From Wuchereria bancrofti (lineage: Eukaryota; Nematoda; Chromadorea; Rhabditida; Onchocercidae): a DNA stretch of 49,416 bases. Shown here piece after piece: positions 23,601 through 37,239 of this stretch (positions are counted from its first letter, which is position 1; each line of letters starts with the position of its first letter). The notes beneath the pieces were generated by a model. That model ran no database searches. It was not told where the DNA came from and saw only the letters and a list, made by a program, of their open reading frames with translations. The position numbers were made by a program, and so were the translations under genes. The stretch lies in NCBI GenBank assembly GCA_005281725.1, contig SSBO01000013.1:2799-52214 (forward strand), in the 5' to 3' direction.

Positions 23601-26600
23601 TAAAAAATGAACATGTAGTGAGCTTTTCGATTGATTTTGGAAATGGTGTTGGTGGAAGAGGTGGCGGAGGAAATGGTTCATTAGCATAGCTTGCATATGG
23701 TCTTACGGTACCAAAAAATGATTCACGTTTGAAATGATTTGAAAGAAAATGATGTTCCTGAAAAAAATAAATAAACTTAATTTTATTAAATTTTTATGCA
23801 TAAATTTTGAAATTATTTCGAATAGATTAAGTTTACAGCAAATTTTTTTAGTGCGATTTTTAATTTTATGATAAAATCTTTTTAATAAATAACATGAAAT
23901 ATACTATACCTCAGGTACAGGTACTCCTTCTTTCCCATTAGCATGTAATTGTGGTATTAAACCATTCCAGAAACCAACCTGAGCATTTCGATAATAATTC
24001 TTTACACGTGGTCTATCAGCTAAAAGAAATAACTGTTGAAAAATAAGTAAATAGATAAATAACAATTATTGTGTGTTTCATATAAAGAAATATATTATAA
24101 TTCTCAGGTAACAATTTTCAGGTAGTCGATTAGACATTTTTTCACGCTGAGTAAGCAAATAATATTGAATTATTTACGCTGGATAAATGAACGACGTTGA
24201 ATTTGAATTTTTCACGTTAGATAAATAAATGATATTTAATTGTTTACGTTAGATAAATAAATAACGGTTGGATTGTTCAATGTTAGATAAATAAATGACA
24301 TTGAATACTTTGAACATTTAACAACAACAATAATAATAATTGAAACTAACTTATTAATGCAAATAATAGAAAATTAAATTTTAAAAGGTTTGTATGCCAA
24401 AAATTTAATCATAGTGATTTTAGAAATAAATAATAAATTATTTATTTCTAAAATTTGACATACTTATTTCAAGGTATGGTTCACGATTTCGTTGTGTAAG
24501 TTGTGGCCATGCGACACTATGAAAACGTTCCCCAATTGGTGTCATAGCTTGTAATTGCACTGGCTTAGTTGGATCACTTCAAATGCAAATTATCATTATT
24601 TAATCATTCATTCATTTCATTATCGCTCGTTTCTACTTTTTTGCGTTGTAATTGGATAAAAGTATTTAAATTAAATAAAAAATAAAATTTTTAAAGTTCA
24701 TTTTTTGCATAAGCATACAATTGGATTCTTTTTTTATTTTTTCTTTTTTTAGCTAATAAAAATTAATTGCAAAAAAAGGAATAGGAATGAAATAGCAGAA
24801 AAAATCATCCCTTAATATTTAATCTCGAAAAAACATTGTTTTTTTTCAAAAATTGCTTCGGTAGATTACCAAAAATTATGAATTATTATTAATTTATATT
24901 AAAGTAGAAATTACTAATTTACTTTCTATTATTTTTTAAATTATTTTTCTCCGTTTTTTCAGTGTAAAATAAAATGTACCCGGATTTAACAAAATTTGAA
25001 ATGTAATGCATCATAATGCGTGAGATCATTTGGTCTTCAGCTGTGAAACCAGAATAAAGCTAAAACAAAATTTAAAAAAATAATAACTAATTTTATAAAC
25101 TATAAAGATTAAAAACTGTTTACAAAATTCTTCGTATCAGATAAAAATATGTTATAATGAATCGAGAAAGCAAAAGAGAGAAAAAATAAAACAAATCTTT
25201 CTTCAAATATTAGATAAAAATTAAAAAAGGATTTTTTGTTTCTTTTCAGTTTAAAATTTAACCTAAAATATTTTTCATAATATTTCTCATATAAATCAAA
25301 TCAAAAATTATAGCAAATTTAAAAATTACATCGTCATCTTTATCAAGCGGATTTCCAAAAATGTATGGTATATGATCACCAGAAATTGAACCTCGAATAC
25401 CACTTGCAATTGTCTCCTCTGTTCTCCTCTTTGATTCATGCGCAAATAAAAACCTAATAAAAAATAATTTTAAATTCTAAAATTATCATTAATTAATTTG
25501 TAACAAATTATATTCTTAGCTATTTGATATTTATACAGTTTACACTCATAACAAACTATTCCATAACAATAATTTATCACCATATTTCAATTGAAATATT
25601 TTGTAAATTAAATTCGTGGCTTAATTAGTTAAAATAATAAATTAATAAAATAACGAGAAAAAAAGAAATTATATACGTACATAAAAGTATTTGATGTCTC
25701 TCTGTCATCATCAATGGAATGTAATCGAGCTGTTTCGATTAGTGGCGCAATAAACAAAACATCACTTAGCGCAGCAAGAACACCATTACGAATTGTTTTT
25801 GGATGATCCTGAAAATTAAACATTTCCAATACATTTTGCTCAATAATAATAAATATTTGAATTTATTGCAAAAATATTTCATATTTCTGGAAAAATGGAA
25901 AAAACGACATTGATATTTCTGATTGATAGTCTACGTAAAATTAATTAAATTCTACCATAGCTTATAATTNTTGAAACTAACTTATTAATGCAAATAATAG
26001 AAAATTAAATTTTAAAAGGTTTGTATGCCAAAAATTTAATCATAGTGATTTTAGAAATAAATAATAAATTATTTATTTCTAAAATTTGACATACTTATTT
26101 CAAGGTATGGTTCACGATTTCGTTGTGTAAGTTGTGGCCATGCGACACTATGAAAACGTTCCCCAATTGGTGTCATAGCTTGTAATTGCACTGGCTTAGT
26201 TGGATCACTTCAAATGCAAATTATCATTATTTAATCATTCATTCATTTCATTATCGCTCGTTTCTACTTTTTTGCGTTGTAATTGGATAAAAGTATTTAA
26301 ATTAAATAAAAAATAAAATTTTTAAAGTTCATTTTTTGCATAAGCATACAATTGGATTCTTTTTTTATTTTTTCTTTTTTTAGCTAATAAAAATTAATTG
26401 CAAAAAAAGGAATAGGAATGAAATAGCAGAAAAAATCATCCCTTAATATTTAATCTCGAAAAAACATTGTTTTTTTTCAAAAATTGCTTCGGTAGATTAC
26501 CAAAAATTATGAATTATTATTAATTTATATTAAAGTAGAAATTACTAATTTACTTTCTATTATTTTTTAAATTATTTTTCTCCGTTTTTTCAGTGTAAAA

Positions 26601-29600
26601 TAAAATGTACCCGGATTTAACAAAATTTGAAATGTAATGCATCATAATGCGTGAGATCATTTGGTCTTCAGCTGTGAAACCAGAATAAAGCTAAAACAAA
26701 ATTTAAAAAAATAATAACTAATTTTATAAACTATAAAGATTAAAAACTGTTTACAAAATTCTTCGTATCAGATAAAAATATGTTATAATGAATCGAGAAA
26801 GCAAAAGAGAGAAAAAATAAAACAAATCTTTCTTCAAATATTAGATAAAAATTAAAAAAGGATTTTTTGTTTCTTTTCAGTTTAAAATTTAACCTAAAAT
26901 ATTTTTCATAATATTTCTCATATAAATCAAATCAAAAATTATAGCAAATTTAAAAATTACATCGTCATCTTTATCAAGCGGATTTCCAAAAATGTATGGT
27001 ATATGATCACCAGAAATTGAACCTCGAATACCACTTGCAATTGTCTCCTCTGTTCTCCTCTTTGATTCATGCGCAAATAAAAACCTAATAAAAAATAATT
27101 TTAAATTCTAAAATTATCATTAATTAATTTGTAACAAATTATATTCTTAGCTATTTGATATTTATACAGTTTACACTCATAACAAACTATTCCATAACAA
27201 TAATTTATCACCATATTTCAATTGAAATATTTTGTAAATTAAATTCGTGGCTTAATTAGTTAAAATAATAAATTAATAAAATAACGAGAAAAAAAGAAAT
27301 TATATACGTACATAAAAGTATTTGATGTCTCTCTGTCATCATCAATGGAATGTAATCGAGCTGTTTCGATTAGTGGCGCAATAAACAAAACATCACTTAG
27401 CGCAGCAAGAACACCATTACGAATTGTTTTTGGATGATCCTGAAAATTAAACATTTCCAATACATTTTGCTCAATAATAATAAATATTTGAATTTATTGC
27501 AAAAATATTTCATATTTCTGGAAAAATGGAAAAAACGACATTGATATTTCTGATTGATAGTCTACGTAAAATTAATTAAATTCTACCATAGCTTATAATT
27601 TATGATTAATTTATTACTGACAAAAAATTGAGAAATTTTATATTTATCTTTAAAAAAACAAACAAACAAAAAGTTTAATTTNTTGCTCAATAATAATAAA
27701 TATTTGAATTTATTGCAAAAATATTTCATATTTCTGGAAAAATGGAAAAAACGACATTGATATTTCTGATTGATAGTCTACGTAAAATTAATTAAATTCT
27801 ACCATAGCTTATAATTTATGATTAATTTATTACTGACAAAAAATTGAGAAATTTTATATTTATCTTTAAAAAAACAAACAAACAAAAAGTTTAATTTAAA
27901 AATAAATTCTCATATTCATCATAAATGAAAAAAAAATTTTCAATTTAAAAATTTAAGTTAAAAAAAAATTTTAAACTGTTAAATTTTTTTTTACCTTTGG
28001 ATTATCCCAATCTGTATATTCATTAATAAGTGCTGCTAAAATTTCTTTACGATGAAAATCATAAAGATTCCTTATAAGTGTTCTGAAAAAAAAAGGAAGA
28101 AACTTTTTTTTTCAATAATTTTGTTCTTTCCTGCCTTTTTTCAAATAATTTTTAATATTATCAAATAATTTTGCTTTTACCAGCTTTTTTTTTTAATAAT
28201 TCTTAATATATTTGAAAGAAAAAGCGCATTTTATAAATTGAAGATAATAATTTAAACAAACCGAAAAATTTTTTCACGTTTCTCCTTATCAATACCCAAA
28301 CGTATATCATCATTTGGAAGTAGGTAATGAGCTGGATTATTCGTCATTCCAACTAATAAATCAACATTACGAAATAATGAACCATATTGTGTACCAAATA
28401 ACGTTTCTGGTTTATTTGGTACAACCTAAAATTTTCATTTTTTTTAAGAAAATAATCAAATTAATTAAACAATTTTCTTTTTTTTAAAATAATAACTTGT
28501 TCAACAATAATTCATTCATAAATAACTATTAATTAGTTATTTATTAAGGGATAACCTGTTAATCAGTAATTTATTTATAAATTACCTATTCATCAAAAAA
28601 TTATTTGTAAATAACCTGTCCGTCAATAATTGGCGCAAAACGGGACAGAAATGTTGGCGTGGAAATTTTCCGCGCTGCACGTGTAATATTTTGTGGTGAA
28701 TGATCTTGCATGCAGCGTACAATACTTTCAGCACTTCTTTGATTATGTGCTAAACGTTTTTTCTTGTCCACTTTTTCGATGCACTATAGTTAAATAATTT
28801 AAATTTAATTGATTTAAATAATGTATTATATTCATTTAATATGTATGAAAATGGGCCATACAATAATTCAAAATTATATTTTCATTTAATTCATTTCCAG
28901 CATAAAATTATTGATAGCATAAATTAAAACCAATGCTAATTTGTTAAATTCAAAAACCAATTTTTTTCACCTGTATTTCAATTTACAAAATGAAAATTTC
29001 ATTTTCATTTTGATTACATTACAGTGACATAAATGAATATTTGAAATAAAATTATCAAAAGTTCCCTCAATTAATTCCTTTAAAATCTTTTATCTAAAAT
29101 ATTTGAAATTAAATAATTTAACAATTATAACTAATGAAATTTGTTTTAATTTACTTAGAGAAATTAAAAAAATTCTTCATTTCCAGTCTTGTTACTGTTT
29201 AATCAATCAAATTAAAAAAATTATCATAATTTTGCTACCTTTAAATGCTCGGCAAGTTGAAAAAATATCGGTTGAGGATTTTTACTCATTGCCCATGGTG
29301 CAAGAGCAGAACCATCTAGCAGAATTGCCCTCCGAAACATTCGATTATTTGGCTGAGTTATTGGTGAAGCCATTAATAAGGAAACCTAAAAATTCATAAA
29401 GTATTACTTATAAAAACTTTTTACAAAAAAAGTAATGTAAAACGTTTCATTTAAACGAGACATTTAAACGTTTGCAAAATTTTTGTTATTTTTATTTCTT
29501 ATTTAAAAAAAAATTAATAGTAATTGACTAACCAATGATGCACCAGAACCCCAGCCAAGAAGTGTGATTAAATTTGGATCACCACCAAAAGCTGGTAAAA

Positions 29601-32600
29601 TATTTGTAAGCATTTTTAAAGCTGCTACCAAATCTGATAAACCTGAATTACCGGAACAACTGGATGATTCACATCGACCCAAAAATCCTAAATTTAAAAT
29701 TAAATCATCTATTAATAAACAAAAACAAAAGAGAAAAACTGTTAACGATTATTTTTAGCAATTCTCAAGTAGTTTCAAATAGTAATATTCATTTTTATGT
29801 TTAAAATATTTTATAAAAATAATTTTTTACCAAAAACACCGAGGCGATAATTTAGTGTGATAACGATAATTTGACCGTATGATGCAAGTATGGTACCATT
29901 GTAGGGATTACCACTATTCCAGCCATATTCATCACCGTGTACTACCACAAGGGCCGGTAACTGCTTCCGGTTTGAATCAGTATGGAAAGCTAAATTTATT
30001 TATTTATTTTCTACTATCTTTTCTTAAATCAATAAAATTAATCTCAAATTTGATATATTGCAAGAAATACAATATTTGAAGTGAAATTTGTAATTTTATT
30101 TTACATTTAATTAAATCAATAAAAATCTGAAACAATTAAAATAAAATTTTCTTTTAATAGTATTAAATCTTGAAGCAATTTTTTTTAATATTTCAAAAAT
30201 TTTAACAGTAACATACAAATTCTTTCAGGTACATATAAATTCATATGCAAGCAATCCTCAGATTGTGGTTTAAGTTTTGGCAATAATTTATGCACATAAT
30301 CGTAACGTTGCGCTGATGTCATCTTGAGCGCTCTGAAAAAGAAAAAAAAATTTTTGCGCAAGATATTTGTATTTTTTGTAAACATAAAAATCATTCAATG
30401 TGATAAAATAAGTCATAAAAACGCTTATTTTGCAAATGTGAACAAATGCATTTGTAGAATGCTAAATTTTTTCAATTTGAATTAAATAAAATTATGAATT
30501 TTAAATAATTCTTAAAAAATACAGTGAAAATTTATATAAATGTTAAGTTACTGTATTAGAGTGTAAATGATAATAGATATATCGTAAACTGTCTATAAAG
30601 AAAAAGATGAAATTAAAAAAAAAAAAACGAAAACTAAAAGAAAAAGTTTTCTCACTTTGTTTCCGCAAGCTCCGGAATTCCGGATTGTATACAAACAGAA
30701 GATAAACTGTATGCATCTTTAGGCATATGAGTCCATTTTGCTGCTGATATAGCCATATTGAAACGATACTGTTAAATGAATTAAATATTTAATTTATTTC
30801 AAACATCTCAATTCATTTTATCCAAAATAATTAGTGATTATGATGTAAATTATTAATGACACTGAATTTCTTCTTTAAAAAAGAAAGCATTTGCAGAAAT
30901 TTAATTTTTAAAATTTAAATTAAGGCACCTGTCCGGAAGGTGCAACACCATATGGTACTCCAAGGTATTGTGCCACTGGTGGTAAATCACCTGCATTTGG
31001 ACTTACCATTTCACCTCGTAAGACACCAAATGTTGTAGTAACTGTTCGAATTCCAGAATGACATCTAAAAATCGAAGGTAAATTTTAATTCTAACTTTTG
31101 TTAAAATTTTAATTGCTAATTATAGTACATTCATCCAAATAAGTGCTTCTTTTTTTTTCTTTTAACTCAAATTATTTATTTTTTTCATTTTCTTTCTTTT
31201 AATTATATATTTTAGTTAAATATTATCATTTTATAAGTTATCAGTAATAATCTTTGCTATCGTTACTTAATAAAAGTTTGACTTAATTATATACTTCCAA
31301 TCCATTATTGATATATGAGATTTATTAACGAATATTTTAGTTAAATATTATCATTTTATAAATTTAAACCATACTGATAATCTTGTGCCAGATTTTCTTG
31401 ATTATCACCAACAGTGATATTTGTTATTATTACTTGATGAATTTAAAGATTAAATGAATCTGTACTAATACTAATTAATAAGTCATTGCATCTAAATAAG
31501 GCAAAGATTTAAAAAAGAAAAGAAGAAATAAAATTTCAATGAAAAAGGAATGTTTTTGTTTTTTTTCTTCTTTTTCTATAATTAAATGTTTCGAAAAAAT
31601 TTTTTTAACTTCTAATTATTATCATTGAAATAAAGTGCAAAATAAAATTGCCCGTTCACTAGCAAATGTTTCCATGTTTTCCGTTTTTTTTTCCTTTTCT
31701 ATTTTCTATTTCAAATTTTTTCATTTCAAATTTGTTTCATTCCTTAAAACATTTATTTCATAATAATTTATTAAAAATAACTTGTGAAAAATCATTTAAA
31801 CCTTTTTTTAATTGTATTCCTTATATACTTTACTTTTTATTCTCTTAATTACTGTAATGAAATAATTTCTTTTAGTATAGTTTAAAAAAATGAAAAAAAA
31901 TTGTCTCAAAGAATGCTTCGATGCTAATAGTTTGCTACGAATCTTAATTAATGATTCATGTGTCAAATAAATTATGCAAATGTTATTTGGAAATACAAAT
32001 AAACAATCATTTCTCCTCTTTTTTCTAACTTTTCCCCTTTTTTCCATTTGCATTGTCTTTTTCTTCACTAAAAAATGTATCGTTTCTTTGAATAATATTA
32101 AAAAAAAAATTTTTTTTTCACTTTCAAAAATTGATATGAACATTTCAGAATTATTAACATTAAAAAATTTATCTTAAAAATCGTTTCCTTTGTAAAAACA
32201 AAAGAAAAACACTGGACAAACCAGAAATGAAAAATTATATTAAGCTATTAATTTATCAAAACAAAATTCTAAATTTAAACTACTAAAGCAGAAGAAAAAT
32301 AAAATTATATTTAACAATTCAACAAAAAAATACACAAACTAAAGTTAAAAAATACATAACTTTGTAAAAAAAAACAAAAACAATTCAATAGAAATAAGAA
32401 ATAATAAGGAAATAAACCTAAAATTTAAATCAAATATAGTAAATATCGAAAAATGATACTAATATGCAAAGTTAAGGCTATACTATTCATTAAAAATGTT
32501 AATCAATGAAAATCCTTAAAAAAAATATAAAACCATTAATAGTCAAATTAAGAAAAAGTTCGAATGCCTAATTAAGAAAAATTTGTAATAAAAAATAAAA

Positions 32601-33845
32601 AGAAAGGCCAACACTAACTCAAAAACTAAAAAGACACAAATTCAAAATATAAAAAGAAAATAGAAATAACAAACTTTAAAAAAAAGTTTTAGATTAAATA
32701 CTCTAATAACTAAAAACCATCGAGTAAAAATCTGAAAAGAATAAATACTCACAAATAAAGTTAAAATTTGATGAAAAGAAAAAAGGAAAAAATAAAAGAT
32801 ATATATTAGTTCTAGATGAAAATAGAATCAAATAAGAAATATTTGAAATAAGATTTTATTTCTTTAACTTTTTTTCATTTTTTGAAATAAGAGAAAGCAG
32901 TAGTATAAAACAAATTCTGTCTGTACCAGATAAATTTTATGTTAAGTTTGATAAATGATTTATTTTAGTGAAAAAAAAGATGAAAACTATTTCTAACAAT
33001 TTGGTTTATATTTTTTTCGCAAAAAATTTCTCAACAATTGGATAGACAAAAAAAGGAAATATTAATTTAAAATAAAATATTACAAAAACTAAGATAAAAA
33101 TAGACAAACATTATCGTTAACTAAAATTTACTATACTTCCGCAAAAATTTTTACATCTAAAGTGAAAAAAAACTCAAACGTAAACTCAACTATTTATTCT
33201 AATCTTTGAGTAAGTAATATTTATTTTTAAGATATTTATTCCTTTCCCATTTAAGATAAATATTTATTCCTTTTTTTATTAATTTAAAAAAGCTTCTTTT
33301 TAATAATTTAAAAGAAATAAAAAAGAGAAAATATTCTTAGAAATGAAAAAAAATTAACTTTTAACATAATATAAAATTTAAGTTATTTTTTAGAATATAA
33401 ATAAGTGTGGTGAAAGTTTTAAATTAACTAATAATGTAGTCCTTTAACTAACTTAAAAAGTAATTTCGCTTAAATAATTTTTACTTTTTTGCTTGTAACT
33501 TTCACGTAACTACACATTTCAATGACAAAAAAAACTTTGTCACGATAATGGAACTTAATTAATTTTTAGCTGATCAGTCACAATCAATCAATATCGAATG
33601 GTTCGATCATTGTTACAAGAAATAAGCAATGTTATTAATTAATGAGGTTAAACTTAATTTGATAAACTTGTCAAATTACATCAGTCATATTGAACGAATA
33701 ATCAGTGATATTTATGAAATCATTATCAGATTAAATAAACATTTATATCACACTAATTCTAGTGATAAAATGACAAAACATACCTGATATGCTTTGACTT
33801 TTGTAAAATTGCAATAATAAAGAGGTAAACAGTTAATATACCCAT
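20645..33845 (-). CDS. nlg-1: Neuroligin (synaptic adhesion protein, cholinesterase-like), complete, 922 aa if the duplicated block is counted once
   Basis: Exons in order: 33784-33845, 30929-31064, 30656-30768, 30217-30332, 29831-29989, 29533-29687, 29239-29385, 28616-28783, 28262-28425, 27995-28082, then one copy of the duplicated block (27312-27439, 26961-27084, 26611-26690, 26095-26207, or the same 1631 bases lower), then 23910-24019, 23613-23757, 23128-23282, 22363-22476, 21539-21859, 20645-20815. All phases agree and the total is 2769 nt. Residues 1-20 are a signal peptide. The ectodomain shows VAQYLGVPYG, SEDCLHMNLYVP, LNYRLGVFG and FGGDPNLITLLG, all carboxylesterase/neuroligin hallmarks. 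The nucleophile elbow reads GWGSG with Gly242 where enzymes have Ser, and Ser503 aligns with the catalytic His, so it should bind partners such as neurexin and not hydrolyse esters. A membrane span lies at about 696-718. The tail (719-922) contains poly-Gln/Pro/Ser and ends I-Q-V, a possible PDZ ligand. The exon 16 donor (T|GTTCAT) is the weakest junction. Confidence 0.95.
20944..21065. repeat. Two-copy 62-bp tandem repeat in the last neuroligin intron
   Basis: A unit starting CATGCTAACATATTAAACAA occurs at 20944 and again at 21006, with a few substitutions between the copies (CATTCATT versus CATTTATT). There is no N at the junction and the copies differ, so this is a real tandem duplication. 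Confidence 0.9.
21720..21835 (-). repeat. Coding CAA/CAG, CCA and TCA triplet runs in the neuroligin tail exon
   Basis: Within exon 21539-21859, mixed CAA/CAG triplets encode two poly-Gln runs (7 and 5 residues) separated by Pro-rich and Ser/Leu-rich runs. The frame is open through the exon and flanked by consensus splice sites, so the repeat is translated. Its reverse strand produces a spurious poly-Val frame. Confidence 0.85.
24110..24320. repeat. Degenerate tandem repeat around TTACGTTAGATAAATAAATGA
   Basis: Several units of roughly 35-45 bases share GTTAGATAAATAAATGA followed by a TTGAAT-like word. They lie in the neuroligin intron between exons 24464-24576 and 23910-24019, just left of the 1630-bp duplicated block. 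Non-coding. Confidence 0.7.
24340..27600. repeat. 1630-bp direct duplication of four neuroligin exons around an N (probable assembly artefact)
   Basis: Bases 24340-25969 recur at 25971-27600 with the N at 25970 between them; I saw no difference. Each copy carries the same four neuroligin exons: 24464-24576, 24980-25059, 25330-25453 and 25681-25808 in the left copy, and the same 1631 bases higher in the right copy. The exon at 24464-24576 (or 26095-26207) ends in phase 1 while the block's first exon needs phase 0, so splicing through both copies would break the frame. Using one copy gives an intact 922-residue protein. An unmerged contig overlap, or two haplotypes, is far likelier than a real duplication. 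Confidence 0.9.
27467..27897. repeat. 215-bp direct duplication around an N (probable unmerged overlap)
   Basis: Bases 27467-27681 recur at 27683-27897 with the N at 27682 at the seam. The segment is intronic in the neuroligin gene and starts just upstream of the acceptor of exon 27312-27439. Same signature as the seams at 709 and 25970. Confidence 0.88.
31065..33783. other. Neuroligin intron 1 (2.7 kb)
   Basis: This intron separates the signal-peptide exon from the first ectodomain exon, with donor AG|GTATGT at 33784/33783 and acceptor TTTTTAG at 31065. I see only A/T-rich low-complexity sequence. The open frames at 31666-31848 and 31808-32143 are Phe/Leu/Lys-rich translations without domains. 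Confidence 0.75.
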
Positions 33846-33863
33846 GGAATGCATTTAGATGTT

Positions 33864-33865
33864 CT
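33864..33865 (-). promoter_or_regulatory. Candidate trans-splice acceptor before the neuroligin start
   Basis: On the minus strand TTTAATTCATAG ends at 33864, 18 bases before the ATG at 33845. Its position fits a nematode spliced-leader acceptor. The pyrimidine tract is weak. Confidence 0.25.
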
Positions 33866-36800
33866 ATGAATTAAATTAATCGAATAAGTGAATTGAACAT
33901 AAAAGGTGAAAATTCCATTATCGTTTTTTTCTTATCACCTTAAAATTATTTATCAATTATTGAAAACAATCAATAGTATCAGTCAATACTTGTCAATCAT
34001 TTTTATGCTTATTGTTATCATTACATATTTTACGTAATATTAAATAAGAAGAAAAATCAAGAATTAAAATTATTGAAATGATATCCTAATCATTAATTTT
34101 TTTAATACTAATATCATTTAAGCCGAAATTTTCACTGGCACTAAAATATATTAAAATTAAAGCAAATTTTTCACTAATATTAAGATGCATCAAATTTCAT
34201 TCCACTTATAAAAAATTTTTTATGAAAAATATTATGTTAGATTTGGAAAAAGGAAATTTCTTACTGTGACAAGAATTTGGAATTTAAATAATTTAAATTG
34301 TTGAAATATCATTAGCATTTTAACATCTAATCTAGTGTTAATACAAAAAAGAAAAGAAAAACTACATTTCAAATTAATAATATTTATTTATATTATGAAT
34401 ATTTAAATTCAAGCCATCAATTTCTTGTTAGCTGATAGATAAATAAATATATTATATCAGCACTTATAATTAATTTGTAAAATTTCTGATGACTGATGTA
34501 CTAATGTTGAAATTTAGGCCAAATTTTTCACTGATATTAAAGTATATTAAAATTTAAGCCAAAATTGCTATTTAGATAAACAAGATGAATTATTGAAAAT
34601 ATATCAAAATATTTCAACTTAATCGTTTGCAAAATTAATATTCACCGACTTGTTGTAATATTGCGAGCAATTGTTATTGAAATTTTTATTGTCATAGCAT
34701 TTCAAAAAAAAAATCAGTTAACTTGACCTGTAATATTGCTACTAAAATGTTGCAAAGATAATGAATTGATATAATACAATTTACTCCAAAATGGTTTGTT
34801 TAAATATTTTATAATCAGTCAATAAATTGTCATCTGGAACATTTGCGCCTTCTTTTACAAAACATATGCATCAAAATGGGTGATCGATTGTTTAACAAAA
34901 AACAATTGTATAAAAAATGACAGAAAGAGTTTTCATTTTCTTTTTTTGTTTCCTTTCTTTTTTTTCGATTTCTTTTTTTTTTTATTACGCAATTTGCTAG
35001 ATTTCATGGATTTTACCTATTCGAAATTTCAAGTGCCAATAATTGTTACCAGTTAGAATTATCTATATTAATATTTTTTTAAAAAGCATTTTTGCGCCAT
35101 AAACTAAACATTTTATGGTTCACTTAAACATAGATCTGTTAAAGAAAAGAAAAGTTAAGGAAATAATAACAAACCGTAAATAATTAATGTATTTAATTAA
35201 TAAATCTTTTCAACCTTTACTCAAATTGTAAATACTTTTTCAAGTACAAAAATACATATATGTTAAAATTTCCAATAATTTTCAATAAATTTATCTTAAT
35301 AAATAAAAAATTATTTCAATAAAATTTAATGAATAAATTTTAATAAATTAATAAAATTCAGTAAATAAATAAATTTACGTATATGTACTAATTTTAAAAG
35401 TATTTTCCCATGTCAATTTAAACGTTATAATTATAAATGATAAGAAAAAAAAGTAAAAAATAGCTTCTTAATACTGTTAAAACATAATTTCTTTTTTCAT
35501 ATACAATATTTATATTCTTAAAAAAAAGAATGAAAAAATTAAATTACATTAGCAATAGATGAATAATAAAATAAAAAAAAAGGAATTTTTAGAAATGTAA
35601 GATATTAGTTTGACGTGTATTCAATTTGCATCTGTCTATCACTTATCTGTTAATTAATTTGCTATAAATAAATTAATAAATTTTAATTTAATTTTATACA
35701 TTTAGAATAATTTAATTAATATAATCAATATGTTTAATCGTACATTTATCATAGCTACCATATAAATGACAGCATTTTCAAAATAAACATTTTATATATT
35801 TCTTAAGGAAATTGAAAGAAAAAAAAATTAACAAAAAAAGGCGCAGTCTTAAAACGAATTTAAAAGAAATGCAAAAAAATCAATAAGTAGTTGAGTCTTT
35901 TCTTTTTTACTAAGCAAAAATAAAAAAAGAGGAAGAAAAGAAATTTTAACTTAATGGAATAAAATTAAGCTTTATCCAGAATCAATAAATATTTTTTGCT
36001 TGATAAATGATAAAAAGAAGAAAGAAAAAAGAAAAATGGAATGAATGAATTGAAATAATTTTTGCATCAACATTGAAACATAGAAAAAGAAAGAAAAAAA
36101 TATTGGATTTTCTTTTTAAAAAAATTTTTTTTAATACTTTTACAATAAAAATATTTGAGATAATAATAGTGTTTTTTTTTTGAAACTTGGAAAAATAATA
36201 ATGAAATTTTTAAGGGAATAAAAATAGTTTATAATGGAAAGTGTATTTGTTTGTTTGTTTGTTTTTTTATTTTTTAATTTCTTAAGATTAAATTTTTTTT
36301 TCATTCTTTAATTTCTTAAGATTAAGATTAAAAGTAAAGAGCGATGAAAATTTTCATATATGAGAAATGCTATATTCATCAATTTGAACCATTTGAAGTG
36401 ACAACTCTTTAGTGAATGTAAAAGATGAAATGAAAGCTATAAACTAGTAAATGACTAACTAACTTAGCTTATCTTAACTTACACATTTACAATTAAATGA
36501 GAATAAAAGCCCTAAATGTAAATGTAAATGCATAAATGTATGCCAATTTATTTATATTTGTGTATGCATAATTTATATATTTTAAAAATTTTAACAAATT
36601 GTACAATATAATGTAATTTAATAAAAAGTGAAACTTTTTAAAATGTAAAATATTAACAAAAAGAAAAATTTTTTCCACATTTTAAAAATTAAAAAAAATG
36701 AAAAAGGAGAACAGGAGGAAAAAAATGAAATTAAATATAAGTCATAAATTTTGATTTTAACTCATTATTTCTAAATATTATTATTTTACCATAAAATTTG

Positions 36801-37239
36801 CTACTAAATTTAAATTTCACTAATAGATATTGATGAATTTATTTGTGAAATTTAAATTGATAAATAGAATAGAATAATTTTTGAATTAGAATAATAATAA
36901 TATGAATGAATGTGAACTATTTTCAAAAAATAAATAGCTAATTTACAGCTAGTATCATTAATCAAATTAGTTAGTACAATCTTAGTGATAATTACTAATC
37001 ATCAAATGTTGAGTGAATTTGCTAGCAATGAGTTGCAAAAATTGAAGTGTAGACAGGGTTAATGTCAGTTTAAACTAGTTCGCTAAGTAATCTCCAAGTA
37101 ACGATGTTATCACTGAAAAAGAATGAGAAAATTAGTGGTGTGATGCAATCACAAAATATATTTTATAAATAACTCCACAAGAACTTTCTCCTTTTAATGA
37201 ATTGCTTATAATTAAAATTTAAGACATAGTTCAGCAGCT

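Noticed and set aside
29103..29758. Plus-strand frames at 29103-29399 and 29564-29758
   Set aside because: They are antisense shadows of neuroligin exons 29239-29385 and 29533-29687.
31808..32177. Overlapping frames on both strands (111 and 67 residues)
   Set aside because: Both lie in neuroligin intron 1, are Lys/Phe-rich and have no recognisable motif.
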